Shown: positions 20,877 to 31,354 of the stretch, piece after piece
How the letters are laid out: every line of letters starts with the position of its first letter
Numbering within the stretch: position 1 is the stretch's first letter
NCBI GenBank assembly: GCA_034359265.1
Contig: CP136894.1
Span: 25,078,501 to 25,142,500, forward strand
Origin: Canna indica
Lineage: Eukaryota; Streptophyta; Magnoliopsida; Zingiberales; Cannaceae
Length of the DNA stretch: 64,000 nt
Direction of reading: 5' to 3'
Program-made: the position numbers and the translations under genes
The notes under the pieces: model-generated
Database searches by the model: none
What the model was told of the DNA's origin: nothing
The model's input: only the letters and a program-made list of their open reading frames with translations

Positions 20877-21283
20877 GGCGACAGATCTACGACCGCTATC
20901 TCCGTCACAAAACGTATATCGAACTAGTCACCAAAGCGATCGCAATTGTATTTTCTGCGACGGCATACGCAGTCGCACTACAGTCGCAGATATATATATT
21001 TTGCGACGGAAAAAGCGGTCGCCACACCGTCGCCTATGTAATGTATGTGACGGTCAAGTAAGGTCGCAGATATTAAGCAACCACATTCTGCGACCGCCGA
21101 GGGCCGTCGCTCTACGGTCGCAGAGTGTTATCTTTTGCGACCGCTACTTATGTTGTCGTAGTTTTTCTGCAACGATGTCTTTTGCTACCGCTCGTTGCGA
21201 TCGCTTGTTTCCGTCGCAGAAGGTCATTGGCGACCGTTTTGCGATGGAAATTTCCGTCGCAGATAAACCGTTTTTTAGTAGTG
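20877..21283. repeat. CACTA-2 3' subterminal repeats and terminus
   Basis: More than a dozen variants of GCGAC(C/G)G and CGTCGCA in both orientations, some forming hairpins (TTCTGCGACGG near CGCAGTCGC at about 20955), end at the terminus TTTTTTAGTAGTG. The same vocabulary and terminus recur at 34150-34366, marking a shared family distinct from CACTA-1. Confidence 0.85.
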
Positions 21284-22217
21284 TTGACATATACTTTTTA
21301 CATGACCATTATGTGATGTCATAAAAGATTGAATGAAAACTGAGCACGTTTTGAAAATAACTAAAAATTATGGAAATACCATTGAAAAATTAGCATTTTC
21401 ATTTATTTCTAGAAAAATATAGAAAAATCATTTTTAGCCGATTCTTGAAACTTCATCTTCATTGAAAAATTTAGTTTCTTCAGTAAAAATTTCAAAAAAT
21501 TTCATCAAGAAACGGATTTATAGTGGAATTTTGAAGTTGGATTTCACAAATGCAAAGTCTCACCTTCTTGAAATATCAATTTTTCTGATACTTTGATTTT
21601 TCGTCAAAAACTTCAAATGAAACTTTGTTTATACTATTTTGATCTCATTTCTAATATCGTTCTCAATATTTTTTAAGTTAAATCATTTCTAAAAATGATT
21701 TTGATAACTTGAGCGATATCTTGAAAAATGAGTTTTTCATTGAAATCAAGATAGGGTGGAAATTGACTTAGAAATTTTATTTTAAGCCCAAACTTGACTC
21801 ATATACTTAGATTCACTCATGTTAGATGTCTAGATGTCTAAGTTACTTAAGTTACTATATGATTCTTGGTTTTGGATTTCATTTACCATTTCACGATATC
21901 ATGTATGTTTTAGTCTCTTATTCGATGTTTGGTTTTCATCCCTTGAGTTGAGACTTTCGCGATTTTGAAAACTCTCTTAGAGTTTCAACTTTGACTTTTA
22001 ATTTACTTTTCTTGCCCTTTTTGATTGATGTTAAAAGGGGGAGAAAAATATAGGTAAATTGGAAGAAAATATAGGAAAATCATGCATATAGATAGGGGGA
22101 GTACAATTACTTAGATATGCACGTTGATAGGGGGAGAAATCCCATGTTTGATATCCTTTGCGCTTTAATTGAATATATTTTCTTAAAGATATTTGTCATC
22201 ATCAAAAAAGGAGAGAT
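21284..22217 (+). mobile_element. Copia-type element, internal 3' region and polypurine tract
   Basis: AT-rich non-coding sequence that matches, on the opposite strand, the internal 3' region of the gag-only element at 52013-53000 (for example AAAAGGGGGAGAAAAATATA at about 22032 and its counterpart near 52160-52190). It ends in the polypurine tract AAAAAGGAGAGAT at 22205-22217 directly before the LTR. Its 5' part has been lost next to CACTA-2. Confidence 0.7.
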
Positions 22218-23516
22218 TGTTGGCCTAAGGTTTTCTACCTTGGTCTTAATCTCGGTTTTGATGATAAAAAACATGAAAGTAATGTCTCATTGAGAAATAT
22301 TTTTAGGTTCCATATCGGTTAGCACTCGATGTCCACGATCAGAAATATCGAAGAATTGGAAAATCAGAAGGACATTGGTTAATGTGTTCGGGTTCGTCGT
22401 GGAAATTTCTAGAAGTTTGACGTGTGCACCAAAGATGTCATAGACGAGTCTAGAGACATCTGAAAAGATCTCCAAGTTGACGCATGCTGAAGGCCGGAAC
22501 CCAAAAATGAAACGCGCAAGGAAAATACACAAAAATTAGCCCATGCCTAGATTCGGTTGACAGACTGGTCGACCGACAGAAGCCCAATATGGGCAGTAGG
22601 CTATTTTGATCGACTGACTGGTTGACCGAATGATGCCCGAAATAGGAAGAATGCCCTCGATCGCTCGGCGGTCGCTCGGTCGGTAGACCGACGATCGACC
22701 AACAAGCGATCGGGCGTCGGCAATGAGCAAAAAATTGCCCGTTCAACTAGCCTTATGAGTTAGGGGGTTATAAATACCCACCCCAATCTCTCTCCCTCCT
22801 GGTTGTTGATGCTTTTAAGCCTCAAAGAGTGGTCCTTAGCATCTCCTTAGCTCTTTCTTGATCAAATCCATTTAACCTAGCTCTTGATCCCTCAATCTCA
22901 AGTGTTCTTCATTAGAGGGGTCATCAAGTGTGCTAGGCTCAATAATAAGAGGTGTTCTCATTGTGATAAGTTCTCTTCACTCTTTTCGTGTGATAGATTT
23001 GTTTTTTATTTGTTTTACCATTGATTTACTTGTGTGTTGTAAGAAGACCTAGTATTTGGTCTTGCGATTGAGTAGTATCCTTGGTAAAGAAGGTATAAAG
23101 CCACTTGTTTAAACTAAGTTAGGAGTAGGTCTTAGGAATTGAGGTGCGAAAGCTCACTCGGTAGGAAGGCGGTATACTTTCGGGTGTGAAAGTGCCTTCG
23201 AGGTGAGCGTAGGGTATTTTCAGTGCAAAGTCCTCTATTGTAAGTTGCTCATAATTTAGTGGATTTGGGTGTGAAATCCTAAACGCGGTGCTGAGGTAGT
23301 GGAGTAGGCATTGAGGCCGAACTACTATAAATAATTGTATTAGCATTGATATCCTTGCTCATGTTTAAATTGTTTTATTATTGCTTATGTATTTAATCGA
23401 TAAATTGTAATTTGCCTAAGTAGTTTAAACAAAAGATTAAAATCGAAATTAAGCAAAAAGACTTAGTTAACACACTATTCACCCCCCCCCCCTCTAGTGT
23501 GGCCATTTCACCAACA
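22218..23516 (+). mobile_element. 3' LTR of copia-type element (1.3 kb)
   Basis: Begins TGTTGGCCTAAGGTTTTCTA after the polypurine tract and ends GGCCATTTCACCAACA, so it has TGTTGG...CCAACA ends. Same family as the LTRs at 50494-51998 and 55960-56533 (shared start TTGGC(C/T)TAAGGTTTTC and end TAGTGTGGCCATTTCACC). A run of C at 23481-23492 lies near the end. It is inserted in a gypsy gag gene on the other strand. The following five bases are TGGTC. Confidence 0.85.
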
Positions 23517-24327
23517 TGGTCAGTGAGGAGCCCAAGTTTTAGCCCGTGTTGGATGCAAAATAGTTCAATATGTCGGTTGAGATTAGGAATTTTAGCCACT
23601 ACGGCTTGAAACATGTTTAGGTACTCTCTTAGGGGCTCATGTTGCCCTCGTCTGACATAGTGGAGGGCGGCTGTCATCTTGTGATATACCTGTGATGTGG
23701 TAAAACGGTTGAGGAAGACGCGAGAGAGGTCTTCGAATGAATGTAGAGACTTTGGTGGAAGAGAGGCAAATCATAGCAACGCGGTTTTTCCCATTAAGGT
23801 TGGAAAAGCTCTTTAGAGTGTCGGGTCGGTGGCTCCATGATAAAGCATTGTAGTCCTGAACGTTGTCAGGTGTATCGTGGGGTCACTTGTTCCGTTGTAG
23901 GGTGTTAGGGTGATAGGCAACTCACTTCCCGGCGGGAGACAAGTTGTGATGATGTGCTCGACAATGGGTCTCGCGTCAAGAGGGGGCTTGTTCCAGCCTT
24001 TCTGGCTTTGGGATCATCGTCTTTTCTCGGGCGGTGGGTGTTGGAGATTTTGTCATGGAGGACAGGAATCAGTTGCTTCTTATTGGAGTAGTTGTTTTCT
24101 CCATGTTTTGAGTGGCGGCGCTCGCGTTGAGTTGGGGGTTTTCCCTAAGATTATGCTAGCATCTTGATCTAGGCTGTTAGCCGCTGAGGGTCTTTAGGGC
24201 GAGGATTGGTCGGTATCGGAGCATCGCTCCTCGATGTTTCAGCATTACTAGGTTGCAGTCGATCGTCGTCGTCGGGTCGTTGCCGTTGGCGTGCGGCGTT
24301 GGTCGCTTGGCTCCAAGTTCCAACCAT
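23517..24327 (-). pseudogene. Gag gene of a Tat-like Ty3-gypsy element, interrupted
   Basis: Minus strand. ATG at 24327 (MVGTWSQATNAARQRQRP) follows the primer binding site. Downstream the frame is lost several times but gag motifs appear, best at 23677-23520: AALHYVRRGQHEPLREYLNM, FQAVVAKIPNLNRHIELF, CIQHGLKLGLLTDHVGEMAT. Gag forms the retroelement particle. The gene is cut at 23516 by the copia LTR. The other half is not seen in the window. Confidence 0.7.
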
Positions 24328-24870
24328 TGTGGGGGAGGTAAGCTTTACTCGGTCCCACGGTGGGAGCCAAATATTTCTGCCTGAGAGTTGGGACATTCTG
24401 GTCTGGTTCGGTGTCTCTCCTTGTTTGGTTCGATGCCAAGGGGGGGCTACAAAAGACACTCTGACGCTAAAGTCAGTGAGACTCTAAGGTAGAGGTAATG
24501 AAAATTGGAATTAGAGTTACCTGGCGTACGCCGTGTCTACATTTATTGAAGGCAGAGATGATGACGTCGCCTTGAAATCTTGCAGTGAGGTTGCTCAAAA
24601 TGCGTTGAGGTCGATCCCGGAGATGACGGACTTGTGATGGCGTATCTCTTCTGATAAGGTAGGATGTGGGTATCCTTGTGTGGCCACGTGGGGTCCCTGG
24701 GCAGAGTCGCTTAGTATGGCTTGAGTTTGACTCAGGGGTGTAGCTGAGCGGAGCCCCCTGGATGAAAGCGCGCGGTTCGGTCCGGTAATGAAGAAGCGCT
24801 TTTGGGTCTAATCTGATCGAGCCCTATAGTCCTAATCCAATCCAGGATACATTAGTAAAATAAGTTGAAC
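24328..24870 (-). mobile_element. Leader, primer binding site and LTR part of Tat-like gypsy
   Basis: Minus-strand TGGCTCCCACCGTGGGACCG (24369-24350) is the typical primer binding site and leader start of Tat-type gypsy elements. Upstream sequence (CTGACTTTAGCGTCAGAGTG near 24470) resembles the end of their long LTR. The outer LTR boundary could not be set; the GC content drops near 24850. Confidence 0.55.
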
Positions 24871-25364
24871 TTAGTAATATTCATTCAATTTTATCATATA
24901 AATTTTTAAAATTATAAAATTATCTTTAATTTTTATCATTTTGGAAAATTTTCAGGAGATAACACCCCCTTGGCCTAGTGTGGGTCCACCCCTAAGTGTG
25001 CATTCTCTACTCTAACTATCTAGTCCTCCATAACTATTAACTCGTTCCTACAAAATTTAAGGAAATACAAGGGAATTAACAAAATGTTGAGTACGATTAA
25101 TGTCCATATGACTAAGCACGAAGGTAAGTAGCCCAACATGGAAATGAATGCTAACTTATGCACACTAACTACTACTAACTAAGAAGCTAACTCAACATTA
25201 TTTCTACAACTTATTTCATCTATTAAGAAAAACTTCACATTATATAAAACTCTATTTTATGTACACCTTAATACTTTTACTAATTATGAGCAGAAATGAA
25301 CAATGGCTCTATGACTTCACATCCACGAACTCCCTAGTGTTCAATGAGTTGCAAGATATCGTTG
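24871..25364. other. AT-rich intergenic stretch, nothing recognised
   Basis: No coding sequence, repeat or terminus seen. Probably old retroelement sequence. Confidence 0.3.
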
Positions 25365-25822
25365 CTCAATAGTAGGGGTGAGCATCGGTTCGGTTCGGTT
25401 AATAATCGAATCTAATCATCGATTAACCGAACCAAACCAAAAGAAATCTTTTAATAGTTTACTGAACCAAAAAAATTCGATTAATTTGGTTCGGTTAACC
25501 GAATTTTCGGTTCGATTCAGTTAATTTACCAAATTAACCGAAAAGATTTTAAAAAATAACCAAATTTTTTTAAATATATATATATATATATATATTTACT
25601 AACACTCGAACCAAAACAAGTAGACAACCAAACTCTAATCTCATACCTCTCTAATCATCTTAGCAAACTATTATCAATTTATTTTTAACTAACACATATA
25701 TATATATAGTCAAATATAAAATAAATAATATTACACATGAATTAGGATTCAAACTTGGGCGGGCGGGAGACTTAAAATTATATTTAACCACCAAAGCAAA
25801 TACCAATATATAATATAACTTT

Positions 25823-25862
<40 letters not shown>

Positions 25863-26014
25863 GGTTAATTCGGTAAATTAATTGAACCGTCGATTAATTT
25901 ACCGAACCTAACCGAATATCGAAATCTAAAATTTTCTTTAACCGAAAACTGAATCAAAATTAATTCGATTCGATTTTGATGAATCGAAAAATTTTACTCA
26001 TCCCTACTCGATAG
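25365..26014. mobile_element. hAT-type MITE, 634 bp, with 8-bp target duplication
   Basis: Element 25373-26006 has inverted ends TAGGGGTGAGCA and TACTCATCCCTA and is filled with CGGTTCGGTT / AACCGAA words. It is flanked by CTCAATAG (25365-25372) and CTCGATAG (26007-26014), an 8-bp duplication with one change, as hAT elements make. It contains two (TA)n microsatellites (about 25575-25596 and 25825-25860). No coding capacity. Confidence 0.9.
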
Positions 26015-27056
26015 CTCAAGGCTAAGGGTAGTAAAAAACAAAAAGCACTTAATGCATCGTACTACCAACACCATAACACACAACTATTAAATCAAGAAGA
26101 ACACCAACTATTAGAATACTCATGATCCTACCATTGCAATATAACATGCTGATGAACATAACTTACAACATATGCACATTAAGAATAATTTTAAATGTCG
26201 ACATCACACTATATTATACTTATTTGAAATAACGTATACCCACTATTACAACTAGTCAACTACCGATGTTATAACATTCAAAACCATTAAGGATTAACTC
26301 ATGCACACAATATCTCTTTAATGAGATGATCATATATCAATAAAAATGTAATACCAAGCATCAAGAATATATTGAAGGTAAATAACAATAGAAAGGAAAA
26401 ATAAAGTAACACTTTAATTACGTAAACAATACAAATGTAAATGTAAATGAGTTTACATTCTCGCACTAGGTACCAATTTTAACATGAACATAAACTTAAG
26501 AAAATGTTTATTCAATTTAACACCGTTTTTCGGATAAGACCATATGAAAACACACCAAAATTATATTAAAAAATCCAATAGCCTCGATTTCATTTAACCG
26601 GCTCCCGATGGAGGCGTTTGTTTCATTTGAATAAACCCAATTTTTTATTAAAACCAATGCTAATAATTGACGTCGATTTTAATCTGTTAGTGTTTATTTA
26701 ATTTGCTATAGTGCAAAGTAATTCAACCAAAAAAATATTTCAAAGTATGAAAAGAATAAAAATAGATATTTTTATACTATGTGATAGCTCACATGGTGCT
26801 TAGAAACTAGAAAGTATGAAGAGAAATTCATAATATAACCTTTTATCAAATATGCTTCGGAAAGGATCACGTGGAAGTAGATGCATGTGTGATAAGTATA
26901 ATTTTAAAGTTAGAAATTAAGAATAGAACATGTAATTTAGCCTAGGTAGAAGGATGACATACATATAATTTTTCATTTAATTTATGTCTTTCAACGTAAA
27001 CAAAAATTTTAAAATAGAAAAAATACATGATACTATTGATGCCAATTTGACAAGCA
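26015..27056. other. AT-rich intergenic stretch, nothing recognised
   Basis: No supported gene, terminus or repeat. Confidence 0.3.
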
Positions 27057-27325
27057 TATGTTTTAGGGTTAATTACACTTACCTCAGTTTAGTGAAATTA
27101 CACTGACCCTCTTCTATTTGTCCATGTTATAATCACCTTCCCTGAGTAATCTTTGAGTAATTTTTTTAGGGGATATTTTTGTAATATTTTACAAAACTCA
27201 GGAAAGATTTGTGTAATCTTATTTCGTAATATGGGAGGTTTGTGTAATCTTTTACAAAATTCAAAGAAGTTATAAGATAAAATTACAAATAGATGGGAGG
27301 TCAGTGTAATTTACCTTATGTTTTA
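27057..27325. mobile_element. Mutator-like MITE, 251 bp, with perfect 9-bp target duplication
   Basis: Element 27066-27316 starts GGGTTAATTACAC and ends GTGTAATTTACCT (inverted). Both sides carry TATGTTTTA (27057-27065 and 27317-27325). The 9-bp length fits Mutator-like elements. The interior has several TGTAAT and ATTACA words in both directions. Confidence 0.85.
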
Positions 27326-27379
27326 ATAGAACTTTGTGATATGTTAAAGTGCTTTTAGACACATACTTTTTTTAATAGC

Positions 27380-28221
27380 TTTTTTTTTTTTGCCAAAAGA
27401 TATAATATTCATTCATTAAATGAGGTAAAGTAGCTACACTGATGCTAAAAAATAAATTAGCATCAAACATCGCTTCCACTTGGAAGGAAAAGAGATATTA
27501 AAATAAATATGAACGCAAATTATGTGGACATTTGCCACATATCCAAAGCCAGTGAAGCCAAAAAAAATTTCGAGCGGGTGTTATCGTTGAAAATTTTCTC
27601 ATTCCTGCCATGCCATAAACTCCAAAGCGCCCAACCTATCAGTTTCAAAAGACGAGTATTTGGTTGTGGTATTTTGCATAGCTTCACCCATCGCTCAATT
27701 GGGGAGGAAATAAGTCCATACGAGTAGTATTAATCAGGAGACTTCGCCAAACCTGTTAAACAAAGGAGTAGTGGAAGAGGACATAAAGTGCAGTTTCCTG
27801 GTGAAGAGGGCATAATGGATCTACAATTGGAATTTCACGCGTAGCTAGTAGCTCATAAACGGGAAGGATATTCTTACACAACCATCACAAAAAGAATTTT
27901 ATTTTTGGAGGAGTTTTTAATTTCCAAAGGGATCTTCAATCGCATTGCACTTGTTCCTCTTCAGCTAAGATGTTAATCTTTGAAGATATAATATATTGGT
28001 ATGCTGAAGAAATCGTGTAATTGCTTGAGGCCGAAAGTTTCCATATTGGCTTGTCTTGGCCGGGGATGATATTCGTATTCAGAATAACTTCTGCCAGTTA
28101 TGGTGGGAAGCATTTCCTTATTTCCTGAACATTCCACATGGCAGTGGATCGATCAAAGAAGTTTGATATCAGCATAGGTGCACTCTCAGAAGTGTATGGA
28201 CCAGCTATACTTGAAGATGGT
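27380..28221 (-). pseudogene. L1-type LINE, 3' end with poly(A)
   Basis: A T-run at 27380-27391 on the plus strand is the poly(A) tail of a minus-strand LINE. Above it the minus strand shows the end of a plant LINE polyprotein, for example KLIGWALWSLWHGRNEKIF and, further up, WVKLCKIPQPNTR. The sequence is interrupted at 28221 by the solo LTR and continues at 31355. Confidence 0.7.
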
Positions 28222-30012
28222 TGTAATATCCTAGATATTTAATTATATTATTTTCCTTTATGCTTGTAATTGCCAGCCTAGCGGACTAGATCGAGGTCAA
28301 GCCTAGTCGACTCATGGTCCGGTGCGAGCCTGCGAGCTCAGGTAAGTAGGATTATGAATATGGAAATTTTGCTTGAGTAGTTAAATTTATTTAATTTTAT
28401 GTTGTGTATGCATAATTGTTTATCTTACGTGGTTGCTTATAGTTTATCATGGGATTAGAATGAGATTGTTTAAGTTAGTGGGTTCGGGTTCGGCCTGAGG
28501 CAGATGCGGGTTTGATAAAGAGCAAGTGGAGTTAGGGTTGAGGAGGGAGTATAAAACCCCCTCCCCTTGGCTTGTGGCTCCCCATTGGACCTGCACAATC
28601 ATTAGAAGAAGGGAGCAGCCGCCAGCCACAGGAGCCGCCAGCCGCCCCCTTCCTCTCTCCCTCTCTCTTGCAGTCGCCGCCCTCAAGCCTAGCCGCCAAG
28701 CTTCTCCCCTTCCTCTCTCCCTCTCTCTTGCGAGCCGCCGCCCTCAAGCCCAGCTGTCGAGCTTCTTCCCTTCCCTCTCCTTCTCTCTTCCTTCCCTTTG
28801 GAGCCGAGCCGAGAGGAGCCCGCCAAAGCCAGCCCCTCTCTCTTCCTCTCTCCCTCTCTCCAAGCCGGCGGCTCGGAGTGAGCCGTCGCCCCTCTTGTCC
28901 CCTCCCTTGAGTCGAGTCGCCATCTTTTGAAGCCGGATTCGAGGGCCGTCATCCGGGATTTCTCTTTCATTCATCCTTCCTAATTAGGTGAGTAATTTTA
29001 CCCCTCCTCCTCGGGTTTCTTCAAGTTCTTGAAGGCTATTGAAATCTTGATTTATTTTCCAATAATTTCTCGAATTCTCGATGTTCTTTTTGTATGTCGT
29101 GTTTAAGGATGCCCTAAACCCTCCCCTATGGGGCTCGACAGCCCTAGCTTTACCCTAGGGGTGCTAGGCCAAGGGTGGGGTAAGGGTGCCCACAAGGTGT
29201 TCGATGAAATGTCCAAGTGAGAGTTTGTGGTTAAAATGAGTTCTTATATGTTCAAGCATGTTTAATATTTAATCTATAATTTTTGGAGAAAATCATGTTT
29301 TTTGAAAATTAAGATTTTGATGTTAATGCCATGAGGGTTTTTGCAAGATGGGTTCTTGATTTAAATGCTTGATTTTAAGGATGGTTCTTGATTAAAGATG
29401 ATGGTAGTTCTTGATAATCTTGTTTAAAAATATGGTTTATATGAGATTTATCTGAATATTATAATTCTGATATGTTGGTAAATTAAGGATGTAATTTCTG
29501 TGAATTTTCATGGTAAGATGATGAATCTGTGCTATTTTTATAATGTTTGCTGTGGTCTTTGTATTTCTCTTAACATAGTCGTGTAACCTATCGTTTCAAC
29601 CAGAAAATATATTTTGGAAACATAGGACACACTCTGGAGACCAGATTCAGATTAGATACATATGTTTTGGGAAGAACAATAAGCTAAAACAAAACCCTGA
29701 TTGTGGTGAACTAAATTTTAATTGCATAATTAAAATTGGGTAAAAGGGTCAGCATAATCTGTTATGAACATACATGAGAAGTTTATGCATGAAATAAAAC
29801 CATACGAGTTTATGACATTACGGGTCTAGAAGTTGGGATCGGGTATTGGAGTGTTGAGTCACTTTCCAATAGGAACACCCATGAGACACCGTAGGAAAGA
29901 TTTGACTTATGTCATGGTGCATCATATCTTTATGAATGGCGGAGAGGCTCGTCGAGGAGCCGGATTGCAGGCTAGGCCCAGGAGGTTGGATGGCAAATTA
30001 CCAACCTGCAGA

Positions 30013-30332
30013 ACAAGTTGGAGGGTCTTTCCCGATTGTTCTAGTTGGCCTCGTGGGATAAGTTCGGAGGGTCTACCCGATTATCCCCGATATGGTTTTA
30101 AGAAATAAGTTCGGAGGGCATTTTCCGATTATTCCTGTGATATCCTTAAGGAGTAAGCTTGGAGGGCCTACTTGATTACTCCTATGATATCTTAAAGGGG
30201 CAAGTTCGGATGATCGAATCCCGATTATCCCTACGCGTCTCGTGGAGCAAGTTCATAGGGCCTTTCCCGATTGCTCCCAAGTTTCTTTATACTAGGATAA
30301 GTTCGGAGGGTCTTCCCGATTATCCTAGTATG
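30013..30332. repeat. Tandem array of about seven 46-50-bp degenerate units in the solo LTR
   Basis: Each unit starts AAGTTCGGAGGGTCT or a variant and contains CCCGATTATCC. Because units are bordered by GGATAA and TTATCC, single units can form hairpins. Intermediate sequence (TGATATCC, TCTCGTGG) varies. Confidence 0.8.
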
Positions 30333-30512
30333 TGTTGTTCCCTTAGGGCATGGTAGGCTTAGGCCTGTTGTTCTTCACCGTTTGGGTGTTGGCTGCCTTC
30401 GGGCAGGTGGTGGATGGATGGCCTAATAGCTGGTCACTCCCTTGTGACCTTTTTCTGCTTGAGTCAGGAGCTTTACCTTATGCATCTTTTCTATGATATT
30501 TGTTTTGTGAGG

Positions 30513-31165
30513 GTTGGTAGAACCGCTCACTGAGTTCTTTGAACTCACTCGTTGTCATTGTTTTATTTTGCAGAGCCTGACCGGTGAGGTGGGCTGGAGC
30601 ACTTTGCGCAACTGGAGGGAAGAGAAGTCACATGATCTCATAGCAAACCTAGTTAGGGTCGTAGTCGAGTCTTTTGGTAGTGTGTCATGCACTTTTGTTG
30701 GTCTTTTGAGTTGTAGCCCTTGATGAAATTTATGTCATTATATTCAGATTTTATTATATTTGGTCTGTTAGACTTGATATATTATTGTTGGTCTGTTGGA
30801 CTTAAAGTTAAGAAATATTATATAAGTAGACTTAGCGAAGACGGAACCAGAAAATGAACAAACAAGCAAAGAAATCTGCCCTGCCCGGTGTTGGCAGAAC
30901 CGCTCACTGAGTTCTTTGAACTCACCCGTTGTCGTTATTTTATTTTGCAGAGCCTGACCGGTGAGGTGGGCTGGAGCACTTGGCGCAGTTGGAGGGCAGA
31001 GGAGCCACATGATCTCATAGCAGTCCTAGTTAGGGTCGTAGTCGAGTCTTTTGGTAGTGTGTCATGCACTTTTGTTGATCTTTTTGAGTTGTAGCCCTTG
31101 AGGGCATTTATGTCATTTTATTCATATTTTATTGTATTTGGTCTGTTGGACTTGATGTATTATTT
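30513..31165. repeat. 276-bp direct duplication inside the solo LTR
   Basis: 30513-30788 and 30890-31165 are the same sequence, starting GTTGG(T/C)AGAACCGCTCAC, with roughly 10 percent differences. The copies are offset by 377 bp. The copies include TTTTATTTTGCAG|AGCCTGACC, which looks like a splice acceptor. Confidence 0.85.
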
Positions 31166-31354
31166 CCTCATTTTATTCGTTTGTTAAAACTTATTTATGA
31201 TGAACTCTGTTTTGATTCTAGATGAAATAATAACTCGTTGATTTCTTTCCGCTATTGTTTATTCTTATGATGTTGGCATGTGCATGAGTTAGGCTGCGGG
31301 GTATAGACACGTATACCTTGACTGGTCACGTGACCCTGTATTTGGGGCGTGATA

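Larger units (their letters stand above)
17053..21283 (+). mobile_element. CACTA-2: En/Spm-type transposon, 5' end not located
   Basis: The right terminus TTTTTTAGTAGTG ends at 21283. Inside it lies a 400-bp subterminal zone rich in GCGACGG and CGTCGC words. Plus-strand genes are TNP2 (17125-20214) and the first exon of the second gene (20325-20510). No CACTACTAAAAA left end exists between 15698 and 17100, so the left end was lost or the boundary lies in diverged sequence. Internal deletions have removed part of TNP2 and most of the second gene, so this copy is defective. Confidence 0.75.

Noticed and set aside
20875..21324. 149-codon open frame on the plus strand
   Set aside because: Made entirely of CACTA subterminal repeats up to the transposon terminus.
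28526..28930. Long Pro/Ser/Arg-rich open frames on both strands
   Set aside because: They arise from CT-rich low-complexity sequence in the solo LTR leader, open in several frames at once, with no known motif.
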